A stretch of 64,000 bases of DNA. Source: Zunongwangia mangrovi (GTDB lineage: Bacteria; Bacteroidota; Bacteroidia; Flavobacteriales; Flavobacteriaceae). This document shows, in pieces, positions 23,989 to 32,547 of this stretch; the first letter of the stretch is position 1, and every line of letters starts with the position of its first letter. The stretch is taken from the NCBI RefSeq assembly GCF_900112105.1, contig NZ_FOKV01000001.1:496001-560000 (forward strand), read 5' to 3'. The notes under the pieces were generated by a model that saw only the letters and a program-made list of their open reading frames with translations, had not been told where the DNA came from and made no database searches. The translations under genes were made by a program, and so were the position numbers.

Positions 23989-25260
23989 ATGAGTCTAAAT
24001 TTACAGGATTTTCTAATAGAAGATGCTCAACTAGAAGAAATGAGCAATGTTGAGCGTAAAAAGGTACATCAAAAGACACGAATTATAAAGCATATGTTTC
24101 TTAATGGTGATACCTCTAATGCTGAAATTTGTACAAAATTTGGTATTAGTCTTCCTACCTCTATGGCACTTATCAACCAGTTACTGGACGATGGTATCGT
24201 AATTAAAAAAGGACGTGGAAAATCTGAAGGTGGCCGTAAACCCGATCTTTATGGTTTAAAAGAGCATTCCTTTTTTGTACTAAGTATTCATATAGAACGC
24301 TTCAAGATAAAACTGGCACTTATAGATAATAATCACAGTATCGTAAAAGAAGAAATTCTGGAAACACAGATTTCTACCAACTCCAATATCGTAGATCTTT
24401 TATATGATTTTTCTCAGGAGTTCTTTGAAGCTTCAGAAGTAGATCATAAAAAGATCATGGGCGTAGGCATTAGTATGCCTGGTCTTGTGTCTTCAGAAGA
24501 AGGAAAAAACTTTACCTACTATTTAACCGAACAGGATCCTGCATCATTACGAGACAAATTCGAAGAACGATTTAAAAAACCGGTAGCCATCTTAAATGAT
24601 GCAAAAAGTGCTTCTTTGGCCGAGTTTCATTTTGGCCTAGCAAAAGAGAAACAAAATGTACTGGTGATCTCTATGGATTGGGGTGTTGGACTGGGAATTA
24701 TTATGGGTGGAAAAATCCACTCTGGAGTTTCTGGTTTTGCCGGTGAGTTTGGACATATCCCAATGGTAGAAGATGGTATGCTTTGTCACTGCGGAAAAAG
24801 AGGTTGTTTAGAAACCGAAGCTTCTGGACTGGCTTTAGTGAGAAAAGTAAAAGAAGGACTTAAAAATGGACAAACCTCTATTTTAAATAGTCTTACTCCT
24901 GAAGATCTTGAAAAATTAGAACCAGATACCATTATTGAAGCGGCCAACAAAGGCGATCAATTCGCGATAAACTCACTTTCTGAAATAGGAATTAGCCTTG
25001 GTAAAGGTATCGCGATCTTAATACAGATCTTTAATCCAGAACTTATTGTGTTGGAAGGAAAGATCGCCAAAGCAAAACAATTTATTACCACCCCAATTCA
25101 GCAATCCATGAATATTTATTGCATGATGCAGCTGAAGGAAAAAACAAATATAGAATTATCGAATCTTGGCAATAACTCTAGTCTTTATGGCGGCACCATC
25201 GCTGTAATGGACAGTATTTTCAAGAATCAAATTACAATGATTAAGTCACATTTAAGTTAA
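23989..25260 (+). CDS. ROK-family transcriptional regulator (NagC-like)
   Basis: Residues about 30-75 form a winged HTH (IIKHMFLNGDTSNAEICTKF, then LPTSMALINQLLDDGIVIKK). The rest is a ROK sugar-binding fold with VGISMPGLVSSEEG, DWGVGLGIIMGGKI and the zinc motif GEFGHIPM...CHCGKRGCLE (about 253-275). NagC/Mlc proteins bind phosphorylated or free sugars and repress sugar operons. It is transcribed divergently from the NagX-NagZ genes and 11 nt upstream of nagB, which makes it the likely regulator of GlcNAc use here. A kinase function is less likely because of the DNA-binding domain. Confidence 0.88.
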   Translation: MSLNLQDFLIEDAQLEEMSNVERKKVHQKTRIIKHMFLNGDTSNAEICTKFGISLPTSMALINQLLDDGIVIKKGRGKSEGGRKPDLYGLKEHSFFVLSIHIERFKIKLALIDNNHSIVKEEILETQISTNSNIVDLLYDFSQEFFEASEVDHKKIMGVGISMPGLVSSEEGKNFTYYLTEQDPASLRDKFEERFKKPVAILNDAKSASLAEFHFGLAKEKQNVLVISMDWGVGLGIIMGGKIHSGVSGFAGEFGHIPMVEDGMLCHCGKRGCLETEASGLALVRKVKEGLKNGQTSILNSLTPEDLEKLEPDTIIEAANKGDQFAINSLSEIGISLGKGIAILIQIFNPELIVLEGKIAKAKQFITTPIQQSMNIYCMMQLKEKTNIELSNLGNNSSLYGGTIAVMDSIFKNQITMIKSHLS

Positions 25261-25271
25261 AATAGATACTC

Positions 25272-27191
25272 ATGGCCAGATTAAATCTCTTAGAAGAAAC
25301 ACGTTTTGAGAAGCTCCCTGTAAAAGTTTACAAAGACGAAAATTCAGCTTCTGTAAAAGTTGCAAAGCGTATCGCTAAGATTATCAAAAAAAGACAGGAA
25401 AAAGGAAAAAATGCTGTTTTAGGTCTAGCAACCGGAGCTACTCCTGTAAAAGTTTATGAAGAACTAATACGTCTTCATAAAGAAGAAGGTCTTAGCTTTA
25501 AGAACGTTATTACCTTTAATCTGGACGAATATTATCCAATGCAGCCAGATGAAAACCAGAGCTACGTTAAGTTCATGGACGAAAATCTGTTTAACCATGT
25601 GGATATTCCAAGAGAAAATATTAACATCCCAGATGGGACGCTTGCCAAAGAAGATATTGCAGATTTCTGCCTTAAATACGAAGAGAAAATTACTGAAGTT
25701 GGAGGTTTAGATCTTCAGGTGCTTGGTATTGGTAGAACAGGACATATTGGTTTTAACGAACCTGGTTCTGCTCCTAACAGTGGTACACGTTTAGTTACTT
25801 TAGATGATCTTACAAGACGTGATGCTTCCCGTGATTTTGGTGGAAAAGAAAATGTTCCTACCAAAGCTATTACCATGGGAATTGGTACCATCTTTAAAGC
25901 TCGAGAAATCATTTTAATGGCCTGGAGTAAAAAGAAAGCTCCAATCATTAAAAAAGCGGTTGAAGGTGAAATCTCTGGAAGCGTACCAGCAACTTATCTT
26001 CAATTAAACGATCATGTAGAGTTTATTTTGGATGAAGATGCAGCTTCAGAATTAACAAGATTCGACACTCCATGGTTAGTAAAAGATTGTAGCTGGGATA
26101 AAGACCAAATTAAGAAAGCCGTAATCTGGTTATCTAACGAGGTTAACAAGCCAATTTTAAAGTTAACCGACGAAGATTACAACAGCCACGGTATGGCGCA
26201 GCTGGCTACAGAAAAAGGGCCTGCTTACAACATTAATATCGACGTATTTAATCAATTACAGCATACGATTACCGGTTGGCCTGGTGGAAAACCAAACGCA
26301 GATGATACGCAGCGTCCAGAACGTGCAGAACCTGCTAAAAAACGTTCGATCATCTTTAGTCCGCACCCAGATGATGATGTAATTTCTATGGGAGGTACTT
26401 TTATTAGATTGGTAGACCAGGGACATGATGTACACGTGGCTTATCAAACTTCTGGAAATACCGCAGTTTGGGATACCGATGTATTACGTTATGTTGAATT
26501 TGCGATCGATTTTAATAGAAGTATTGGTGAAGATACCAGCAAACTAGAAGAGATCTACGATAACTTCAATAAGTTTATTACTGAAAAGCGTCCAAATGAT
26601 ATAGATCTTCGCGAGATCATGGACGTAAAAGGTTTTATTAGAAAAACTGAAGCGATCGCTGGTGCTCGTTATGCAGGCTTAGTAGATGATAATATTCATT
26701 TTATGGCTTTACCATTCTACGAAACTGGTAAAAAAGTAAAAAGCCCTGTGACTGAAGAAGACGTGAAAATTACGATGGAATTACTTCAAAAAGTAAAACC
26801 TCATCAAATCTTTGCTGCTGGTGATTTTGCAGATCCGCATGGTACTCATATTGTATGTTTCAATATAATTATTGAAGCGATGAAACGTCTTCGCGAAACC
26901 GAAGAATGGACAAAAGACTGTTGGTTATGGATGTATCGCGGTGCATGGCAAGAATTTGATATCCATGATATCGAAATGGCGGTACCACTTTCTCCACAAG
27001 AAGTGGCTAGAAAACGTGAAGCGATCTTTAAACACCAATCACAAAAAGACACTCCGGTATTCCCTGGTGACGACGAACGTGAATTCTGGGTACGTGCTGA
27101 AGAAAGAAACAGCGAAACCGCAATGTCTTACCATAATTTAGGACTTGCAAATTACGAGGCGATAGAAGCCTTTGTTCGTTGGAAATTCTAG
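25272..27191 (+). CDS. nagB: Glucosamine-6-phosphate deaminase fused to a LmbE/PIG-L deacetylase-like domain
   Basis: Residues 1-270 are a NagB domain: LGLATGATPVKVYEELIRLH, FNLDEYYPM, GIGRTGHIGFNEPGS and ITMGIGTIFKAREIILMAW. It converts glucosamine-6-phosphate to fructose-6-phosphate and ammonia. A linker (about 290-350) leads to a LmbE-like domain with SPHPDDDVISMGGTF (about 363-377) and, later, DPHGTH, the metal and catalytic residues of de-N-acetylases. The full length of 639 is about twice a usual NagB. No separate nagA is seen in the window, so the fused domain might supply GlcNAc-6-P deacetylase activity; that is a hypothesis. It lies in an operon with the ROK regulator. Confidence 0.93.
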   Translation: MARLNLLEETRFEKLPVKVYKDENSASVKVAKRIAKIIKKRQEKGKNAVLGLATGATPVKVYEELIRLHKEEGLSFKNVITFNLDEYYPMQPDENQSYVKFMDENLFNHVDIPRENINIPDGTLAKEDIADFCLKYEEKITEVGGLDLQVLGIGRTGHIGFNEPGSAPNSGTRLVTLDDLTRRDASRDFGGKENVPTKAITMGIGTIFKAREIILMAWSKKKAPIIKKAVEGEISGSVPATYLQLNDHVEFILDEDAASELTRFDTPWLVKDCSWDKDQIKKAVIWLSNEVNKPILKLTDEDYNSHGMAQLATEKGPAYNINIDVFNQLQHTITGWPGGKPNADDTQRPERAEPAKKRSIIFSPHPDDDVISMGGTFIRLVDQGHDVHVAYQTSGNTAVWDTDVLRYVEFAIDFNRSIGEDTSKLEEIYDNFNKFITEKRPNDIDLREIMDVKGFIRKTEAIAGARYAGLVDDNIHFMALPFYETGKKVKSPVTEEDVKITMELLQKVKPHQIFAAGDFADPHGTHIVCFNIIIEAMKRLRETEEWTKDCWLWMYRGAWQEFDIHDIEMAVPLSPQEVARKREAIFKHQSQKDTPVFPGDDEREFWVRAEERNSETAMSYHNLGLANYEAIEAFVRWKF

Positions 27192-27236
27192 TACAGTTTT
27201 AACCAAGATTCCGTATTTTGGTAACAAACTGTTACG

Positions 27237-28181
27237 ATGACATATTTTAGAAAAATTTTGATTTTAGGAGGTTTGGGTTTGATGATCTCATGTTCTTCAA
27301 ACCCTTACCGAACTACCAACAAAGTATATAAAAAGAAGGCGAAAGCCTATGCAAAAGAACTTAGTAGATTCCCACTAGAGGAAACCCAGACTGATTCCGC
27401 ACTCAATTTTGGTGAGTACCCTGTGGGAACTACTAATTTTAATCTTCGACGCCCAAACTTTGTAGTGATCCATCATACCGCCCAGGATTCTACAATTCAA
27501 ACCTTAAATACATTTACCATCCCACGAACTTCTGTAAGTTCACACTATGTTATTGGTGATGATGGCGAGGTTTTTCATATGCTGAATAATTATTATCGTG
27601 CCTGGCACGGTGGTATTGGCCAGTGGGGACACACTACAGATCTTAACTCCTCTTCTATTGGGATCGAACTCGACAATAACGGTAAAGAAGTCTTTTCTGA
27701 AGCTCAAATTTCAAGTCTGCTAGATGTTTTAAAACAATTAAAAGAGGATTATAAGATCCCTGCGGAAAACTTTATAGGACATCTGGATATTGCTCCCGGA
27801 AGAAAAGTAGATCCAAGTGCCGATTTCCCATGGAAACGCTTAGCTGAAGAAGACTACGGAATTTGGTATGATGAAGATCGCATCGAAAACATTCAATTTG
27901 AGCATGAATTTTTCACAGAAAATCCGTTGAAAATCGATAATATCCATCCTGTTTTTAAACAACGAATTGCCTTCCTGGACAGATATTTATTTCCCAACCT
28001 AATCCCGGACGATTTTAATATCGCAGAAGCACTAAGAATCATAGGTTACAATATCGACGATCTAGATGCTGCGATCAAAAGCTTTCAAATTCATTTCCTT
28101 CAGGAAAAAGAGAACGTAGACGGTATTTTAAATGCTGACGAGATCAAAATTCTGTATAATTTATACCGAAAATCGCTTTAA
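27237..28181 (+). CDS. AmpD-like N-acetylmuramoyl-L-alanine amidase lipoprotein
   Basis: A lipoprotein signal (GLGLMISCSSN, lipid Cys at about 20) anchors it to a membrane. The amidase_2 domain contains FVVIHHTAQDSTIQTLNTF (first zinc His), SSHYVIGDDGEVFHML, AWHGGIGQWG, SSSIGIELDNNG, and GHLDIAPGRKVDPSADFPW with a further zinc His and the catalytic Lys/Asp region. A C-terminal segment of about 60 residues could be a peptidoglycan-binding-like helical domain. It cuts the peptide from muramic acid, consistent with the murein-scavenging neighbours. It lies 45 nt behind nagB on the same strand. Confidence 0.9.
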   Translation: MTYFRKILILGGLGLMISCSSNPYRTTNKVYKKKAKAYAKELSRFPLEETQTDSALNFGEYPVGTTNFNLRRPNFVVIHHTAQDSTIQTLNTFTIPRTSVSSHYVIGDDGEVFHMLNNYYRAWHGGIGQWGHTTDLNSSSIGIELDNNGKEVFSEAQISSLLDVLKQLKEDYKIPAENFIGHLDIAPGRKVDPSADFPWKRLAEEDYGIWYDEDRIENIQFEHEFFTENPLKIDNIHPVFKQRIAFLDRYLFPNLIPDDFNIAEALRIIGYNIDDLDAAIKSFQIHFLQEKENVDGILNADEIKILYNLYRKSL

Positions 28182-28210
28182 TTAGAAGTTAGATGTTAGA
28201 ACGCGCTCGC

Positions 28211-28238
28211 TGTGAGATGTGAGATGTGAGATGTGAGA
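28211..28238. repeat. Tandem heptamer (TGTGAGA) x4
   Basis: Four perfect head-to-tail copies of TGTGAGA. A seven-base unit can vary in number by slippage. No gene overlaps it. Confidence 0.9.
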
Positions 28239-28286
28239 AAATTTTTATTTTGAATGCTAAATTTCGAATGTTGAATAAAACATATT

Positions 28287-28343
28287 GTCACTTCGAGTGA
28301 TTTTAGTGAAGTGATAACGGAACTAAAATTGTATCGAGAAGTG
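28287..28343. repeat. 57-bp dispersed repeat, copy 2 (inverted relative to copy 1)
   Basis: It is the exact reverse complement of 15674-15730, 12.6 kb away, and also lies between convergent genes. Confidence 0.8.
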
Positions 28344-28476
28344 GATTTAAGTTAGAATTTAGATCCCTTACGCTATTAGAATATAGAGTCTAGAAAATAG
28401 ACACCAAAATCAGGAGTCAAAATTATACAATCTCAGCATCAATTTTCGCTGAAAACTGACCACTAACAAATAAAAA

Positions 28477-28500
28477 CTGTTCACTGTAAACTGTGAACAG
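28477..28500. terminator. Palindrome between convergent genes, possible terminator
   Basis: CTGTTCAC and GTGAACAG form a perfect 8-bp stem with an 8-nt loop, 13 nt from the end of the NlpC gene. The T-run is weak on both sides. Confidence 0.4.
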
Positions 28501-28512
28501 TCAACTAAAAAT

Positions 28513-29721
28513 CTACTCCGTAAAAATATCCTGTTCTTTTAAATACTGTAATCCTTTGTCTTTTTCGTTTAGGATTCGTTTAGATCGCAGATAACGATTA
28601 TAGTTGTATTCATCGAAATCTTCAGCGGTGGTGTCCATCGTGCTTATGTGCACATCGCCCATTGAATGAATAAATTTCTGATCGCCAATCCACATTCCAA
28701 CATGAACAACTCGCTCTTTGGTAGAATCTGTAGCTGGTCTTCCGAAGAATAATAAATCTCCGGCAACAAGATTTTCAAAGTTCCTAGTAGAATCCACTAA
28801 AACTCCTGTATGTACTTGTTGTGAAGCATCACGCGGAATCACCATTCCGTTTAAAAAGTAAACTGTTTTGGTAAAACCACTACAATCTACTCCTTTTGGC
28901 GAAGTTCCTCCCCATAAATATGGCAATCCCATTAATTTTTCACCCGTCGAAATAAGCGATTCTCCGTCTACTTCTAAATCGGCTAACCAGGTTTTATAAG
29001 GTTTCGCATCAGATTTTGGAACAAAAGCCGTTCGGCCATCGGGATAAGAAATCTCGTAGAAATTTCCGTTTTCAGCAGTAAATTCTAAAATATCTCCGGC
29101 AACAAGATCTGAAACCACCTCAGCATCATTTTTAGCCGATTTTAGCGATTTTCCGTAGGGATTTAAATAGATCAGCTTTTCTTTAGATTTCCAGGCAGCA
29201 AACGCTTCTTTGGTCATATTCTGAATACCACCGTAATCTACCCAGGCCAGGTAACCATCTGGCGACTGAATATAATACCAGCTTCCCTCCTTTTTATACA
29301 CTTTCACCGGCATTCCCAAAGTAGCTTGTGTTACCAACTGGGAAGCATGGCGCGGTTCCTCACGAAGATTCGCTACAGAAATTTTGATCACTCCCATCGT
29401 TTGATCTTCTAAACCTTCAGCATCTGGTAAAGTTTCGATATTCGACGTAAATTTTATTCCTTTTTGATTGAGTGTTTTTTCTAAATCTTCAGCAGCTTCA
29501 GGCATATTGGTTTCGCCTTCGATCGTAAACCCATCAGCATTTTTTTCAGCTTCAAAATCGAATAACGCCACTCTGCCATCAGGTGCATAAACATTTTCTA
29601 AACTATCGATAATAACTTGCGCTACGTTCTTTTCTTCGGAAGTTGTTTCCGGTTTTTCATTACAGCTTACCAAAACCGCAGTTAAAGCCAATGTCCAAAA
29701 ACTATATTTTTTTATCTTCAT
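28513..29721 (-). CDS. NlpC/P60 cysteine peptidase lipoprotein with SH3 domains
   Basis: A lipoprotein signal (TLALTAVLVSC, Cys about 20) is followed by SH3-like domains (about 110-165, GVIKISVANLREEPRHASQL, and about 175-245). The C40 catalytic domain comes next: GLPYLWGGTSPKGVDCSGFT with catalytic Cys, AGDLLFFG, and VVHVGMWIGDQKFIHSMG with catalytic His. Such enzymes cut the gamma-D-Glu-diaminopimelate bond of murein peptides and release L-Ala-D-Glu. The next upstream gene encodes the epimerase that uses exactly this dipeptide. It is the last gene of the SusC-SusD-GHL10-epimerase operon. Confidence 0.92.
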   Translation of the reverse strand: MKIKKYSFWTLALTAVLVSCNEKPETTSEEKNVAQVIIDSLENVYAPDGRVALFDFEAEKNADGFTIEGETNMPEAAEDLEKTLNQKGIKFTSNIETLPDAEGLEDQTMGVIKISVANLREEPRHASQLVTQATLGMPVKVYKKEGSWYYIQSPDGYLAWVDYGGIQNMTKEAFAAWKSKEKLIYLNPYGKSLKSAKNDAEVVSDLVAGDILEFTAENGNFYEISYPDGRTAFVPKSDAKPYKTWLADLEVDGESLISTGEKLMGLPYLWGGTSPKGVDCSGFTKTVYFLNGMVIPRDASQQVHTGVLVDSTRNFENLVAGDLLFFGRPATDSTKERVVHVGMWIGDQKFIHSMGDVHISTMDTTAEDFDEYNYNRYLRSKRILNEKDKGLQYLKEQDIFTE

Positions 29722-29739
29722 TTTTACTGAATTTCAATC

Positions 29740-30759
29740 TTATTCAAATTTAAACAATTTTACACCGGTACCATTTTCCGTAGGATAAATCACTTTTTCT
29801 GAAGTAATCTTGACTCCGGTTGAAGTATCATTCTTCAACAATAAAGCACCGTCCATATCTACAAAATCGAGCATAGGAGCAAGTTGCGCAATTGCAGAAA
29901 TCCCAACGGTCGATTCGGTCATACAACCCACCATCGTTTTTAAACCAAGAGATTTTGCTTTTGCAATCATTCGTAATGCCGGGGTAATTCCGCCACACTT
30001 GGTGAGTTTTATATTTACACCATGAAAACGTTCGGCACACTTTTCAACATCGCTTTCTACGATACAACTTTCGTCGGCGATTATTGGTAATGCTGAATTT
30101 TCATAAAGCATTTTTTGACCATCAAGATCATCTACCGGAAGTGGCTGCTCTAAAAATTCAACATTTAATTCTTTCAAAATATGGCTATTTTCGATCGCTT
30201 GTTTTGCGTTCCACGCTACATTTGCATCGATTCTAAAAACCGATTTTGTATGTTTTCGAAGCTCTTTTATAATTTCGATATCATGATCTGTTCCTAACTT
30301 GATCTTATACAATGGCCACGGAAAATCCTTAATCTTACGAATCATTTCTTCGGTTGAAGCAATTCCTATCGTATAACTGGTTTGTGGCGCTTCAGAAGGA
30401 TCCAAATTCCACAATTTATAGAGCGGTTTTTGCTTTCTTTTTCCGTAGAGATCGTGCAAGGCCATATCTAAAGCACAAAGTGCGAAAGTTTCGGCCTTTA
30501 ATTCAGGATAAAGCTTTTCCCAAATAACTTCGGGAAGTTCTTCGATATGATTTTCGACGATTTTCTCGACTTTTTTCAGCGACTCAATCATCCCTTCTAC
30601 CCTTACCCCATAATACGAAGTTGCGGCTGCTTCGCCAAAACCGGTAAAACCATTATGAGATACAGAAACCACCAAACTTGGCTGCACATCACGCGAAGCA
30701 TGACTAATCCTAAAGGTGTCCTTTAACTGCAGTTGATATTGGTGATATTCGATCTTCAT
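29740..30759 (-). CDS. L-Ala-D/L-Glu (dipeptide) epimerase
   Basis: This is an enolase-superfamily protein of 339 residues. Its acid-base lysine motif is YKIKLG (about 171-176), the metal ligands are in FRIDANVAWN, EFLEQPL and PIIADESC, and the second lysine region is VNIKLTKCGG. These patterns match Ala-Glu epimerases, which convert L-Ala-D-Glu from murein into L-Ala-L-Glu for peptidase breakdown. The NlpC/P60 gene 18 nt downstream supports the substrate, and the GHL10 hydrolase gene lies 8 nt upstream. Confidence 0.9.
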   Translation of the reverse strand: MKIEYHQYQLQLKDTFRISHASRDVQPSLVVSVSHNGFTGFGEAAATSYYGVRVEGMIESLKKVEKIVENHIEELPEVIWEKLYPELKAETFALCALDMALHDLYGKRKQKPLYKLWNLDPSEAPQTSYTIGIASTEEMIRKIKDFPWPLYKIKLGTDHDIEIIKELRKHTKSVFRIDANVAWNAKQAIENSHILKELNVEFLEQPLPVDDLDGQKMLYENSALPIIADESCIVESDVEKCAERFHGVNIKLTKCGGITPALRMIAKAKSLGLKTMVGCMTESTVGISAIAQLAPMLDFVDMDGALLLKNDTSTGVKITSEKVIYPTENGTGVKLFKFE

Positions 30760-30767
30760 TTTATAAT

Positions 30768-32429
30768 TTATTCCAGAATAATTTCTTTAAAATCACTTTG
30801 ATTCCCGGTGCGATCTACCGCTGTAATACCGATTTTCGATAATTTCACCTTCTTTTCTCCCACCAGGTAAGAAAGCGTGGTTTTAAGTTCTGAAAGCTGA
30901 TCGTTATTCAGGATCTTAAAGTCCCATTTACTGCCTTCGTACTGAAAATATAACACCCATCTAAAAACATCATTTTCATCGGGATGTTGCCAGGAAATCC
31001 GCAGTGTATTTCCATCAAGATTGGTTAAAACTTCAGGCGATTTTGGCGCTTTGTTATCCATCCACGGGCTTGGTGGCACCAAAGCTGGTTTTCTGAAATA
31101 GTTTTCAGCTAAAGCTTTTTCAGCTTCTTTGTTATTCATCAACGCCTTAAGATTCCACAATACCGCTCCAGGATCTTTAGCTAACATTCCGCGAGTGATC
31201 AGGATCTGATTGAACAACTCGTTTTCGTAACCTTCTTCTTCGATCAAACCGGCATTAATTCCTGGCCAAACATGTCGGTTTTTAGTATTTTCTTCTTCCC
31301 ACCAGTTTAATAAAACCGGAAAACTCTGCGGAGTTTGGTCGGTCTTCCAGTACAACTGTGGCGTTAGATAATCTACCCAGCCTTCGTTTAGCCATTTTTT
31401 AGCATCGGCGTACAACTTTTCGTATTGATCGTAACCGGCGATAGATTGCGGATAACCGGGACGCCAGATCCCAAACGGACTAATACCAAATTTTACAAAA
31501 TCCTTCTCTTTTTTAACCAATTTCGCCACACGTTCGATAAAATCATCTACGTTTTTACGACGCCAGTCTCCCCTGCTCAATTTTCCACCTTCAGCTTTAT
31601 AGGCATTCCAGCTTTGATCGTCTGGGAAATCTTTCCCGCCATTATAAGAATCGTAAGGATAAAAATAATCGTCGAAATGAATTCCGTCTATATCATAACG
31701 TTTAACCAAATCTTCGACAACCGTTGCCGTACGATCCTGAACATCTTTGCGAGCAGGATCCATCCAGTACATTCCGTTTTGTAGCTTTACTACCATCTCT
31801 GGATTTTCTTTCACTACGGAAGCTTCGCTAATTTCGCCACCTGTGGTATGATAAGCACGATATGGATTTAACCATACATGCAATTCCATACCGCGTTTAT
31901 GTGCTTCGTTAATCCAAAAAGTTAGCGGATCGTAAAAAGGTTGCGGTGCTTTTCCCTGCTGCCCGGTGATGTAATACGACCAGGATTCGATATCACTTTG
32001 ATACAACGCATCGGCTTGCGGACGCACCTGAAAGATCACTGCATTGTAGTTATGATTCGCTAAAAAATCTAACAATTTTATGGCTTCACTTTGTTGCTGA
32101 GCGGTTGGTAAACCAGAGCGTGAAGGCCAGTTGATATTGGCTACAGTTGCAATCCATGCCGCTCGAAATTCGGCTACATCGATTGGTGGTTCACTCTTTA
32201 TAATTTCTTCTTCTACCTCAACTTCTTTTGGTAATTCTTCTGGGCTAACCTCAGCAGGTATTGTGGTGTCAACTTCAGTTTCATTATCGGCTTCAGGAAT
32301 TTGCGTTTCTACAACTTCCGGCTGATTTTCTGGCGCTGAAGTTTGCACCGTTTGCTGTGATTTACAGGAGAAAAGGAGCAAAACACTCCAAATAAATAAA
32401 CTACTTCTTAACAGGTAGGGTCTTTTCAT
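30768..32429 (-). CDS. GHL10-family glycoside hydrolase lipoprotein
   Basis: The start at MKRPYLLRSSLFIWSVLLLF is chosen because the lipobox LLFSCKS follows; six upstream codons are probably untranslated. A Pro/Glu/Thr-rich linker (about 30-75) leads to the catalytic barrel: FRAAWIATVANINWPSRSGL, IFQVRPQADALY, ELHVWLNPYRAYH and YDIDGIHFDDYFYPY. The GHL10 family includes E. coli DigH, which cuts glycan strands stripped of peptides. A fibronectin-like C-terminal domain is likely (about 465-553). Position after SusD and before the epimerase supports a murein substrate at the cell surface. Confidence 0.87.
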   Translation of the reverse strand: MKRPYLLRSSLFIWSVLLLFSCKSQQTVQTSAPENQPEVVETQIPEADNETEVDTTIPAEVSPEELPKEVEVEEEIIKSEPPIDVAEFRAAWIATVANINWPSRSGLPTAQQQSEAIKLLDFLANHNYNAVIFQVRPQADALYQSDIESWSYYITGQQGKAPQPFYDPLTFWINEAHKRGMELHVWLNPYRAYHTTGGEISEASVVKENPEMVVKLQNGMYWMDPARKDVQDRTATVVEDLVKRYDIDGIHFDDYFYPYDSYNGGKDFPDDQSWNAYKAEGGKLSRGDWRRKNVDDFIERVAKLVKKEKDFVKFGISPFGIWRPGYPQSIAGYDQYEKLYADAKKWLNEGWVDYLTPQLYWKTDQTPQSFPVLLNWWEEENTKNRHVWPGINAGLIEEEGYENELFNQILITRGMLAKDPGAVLWNLKALMNNKEAEKALAENYFRKPALVPPSPWMDNKAPKSPEVLTNLDGNTLRISWQHPDENDVFRWVLYFQYEGSKWDFKILNNDQLSELKTTLSYLVGEKKVKLSKIGITAVDRTGNQSDFKEIILE

Positions 32430-32487
32430 TATTGAATGCTGACGCATAATTAGTGGTTAAGTTCAATTAGCCAGTTCTAATTATAGA

Positions 32488-32529
32488 ATAAAGCTTGCTC
32501 AAAATTAATTAATCTCGAACAAGCTTTAT
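32488..32529 (-). terminator. Intercistronic hairpin between susD-like and GHL10 genes
   Basis: ATAAAGCTTG (32488-32497) and CAAGCTTTAT (32520-32529) form a 10-bp stem with a 22-nt loop in the 118-nt gap. It could attenuate transcription after susCD or stabilise the upstream mRNA. Confidence 0.5.
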
Positions 32530-32547
32530 AAATCTAACCTGAAAAAT

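Larger units (their letters stand above)
28182..28512. other. Convergent intergenic region with dispersed and tandem repeats
   Basis: No gene is visible. It holds a heptamer tandem array (28211-28238), the second copy of the 57-bp repeat (28287-28343) and a terminator-like palindrome (28477-28500). Confidence 0.6.

Noticed and set aside
23989-25260. The ROK protein as a GlcNAc kinase
   Set aside because: The N-terminal winged HTH and the position before nagB fit a regulator better; a residual kinase function cannot be excluded.
28211-28238. The heptamer array as a phase-variation switch
   Set aside because: It lies between two convergent genes about 30 nt after one stop and far from any promoter, so changes in copy number should not alter expression in an obvious way.
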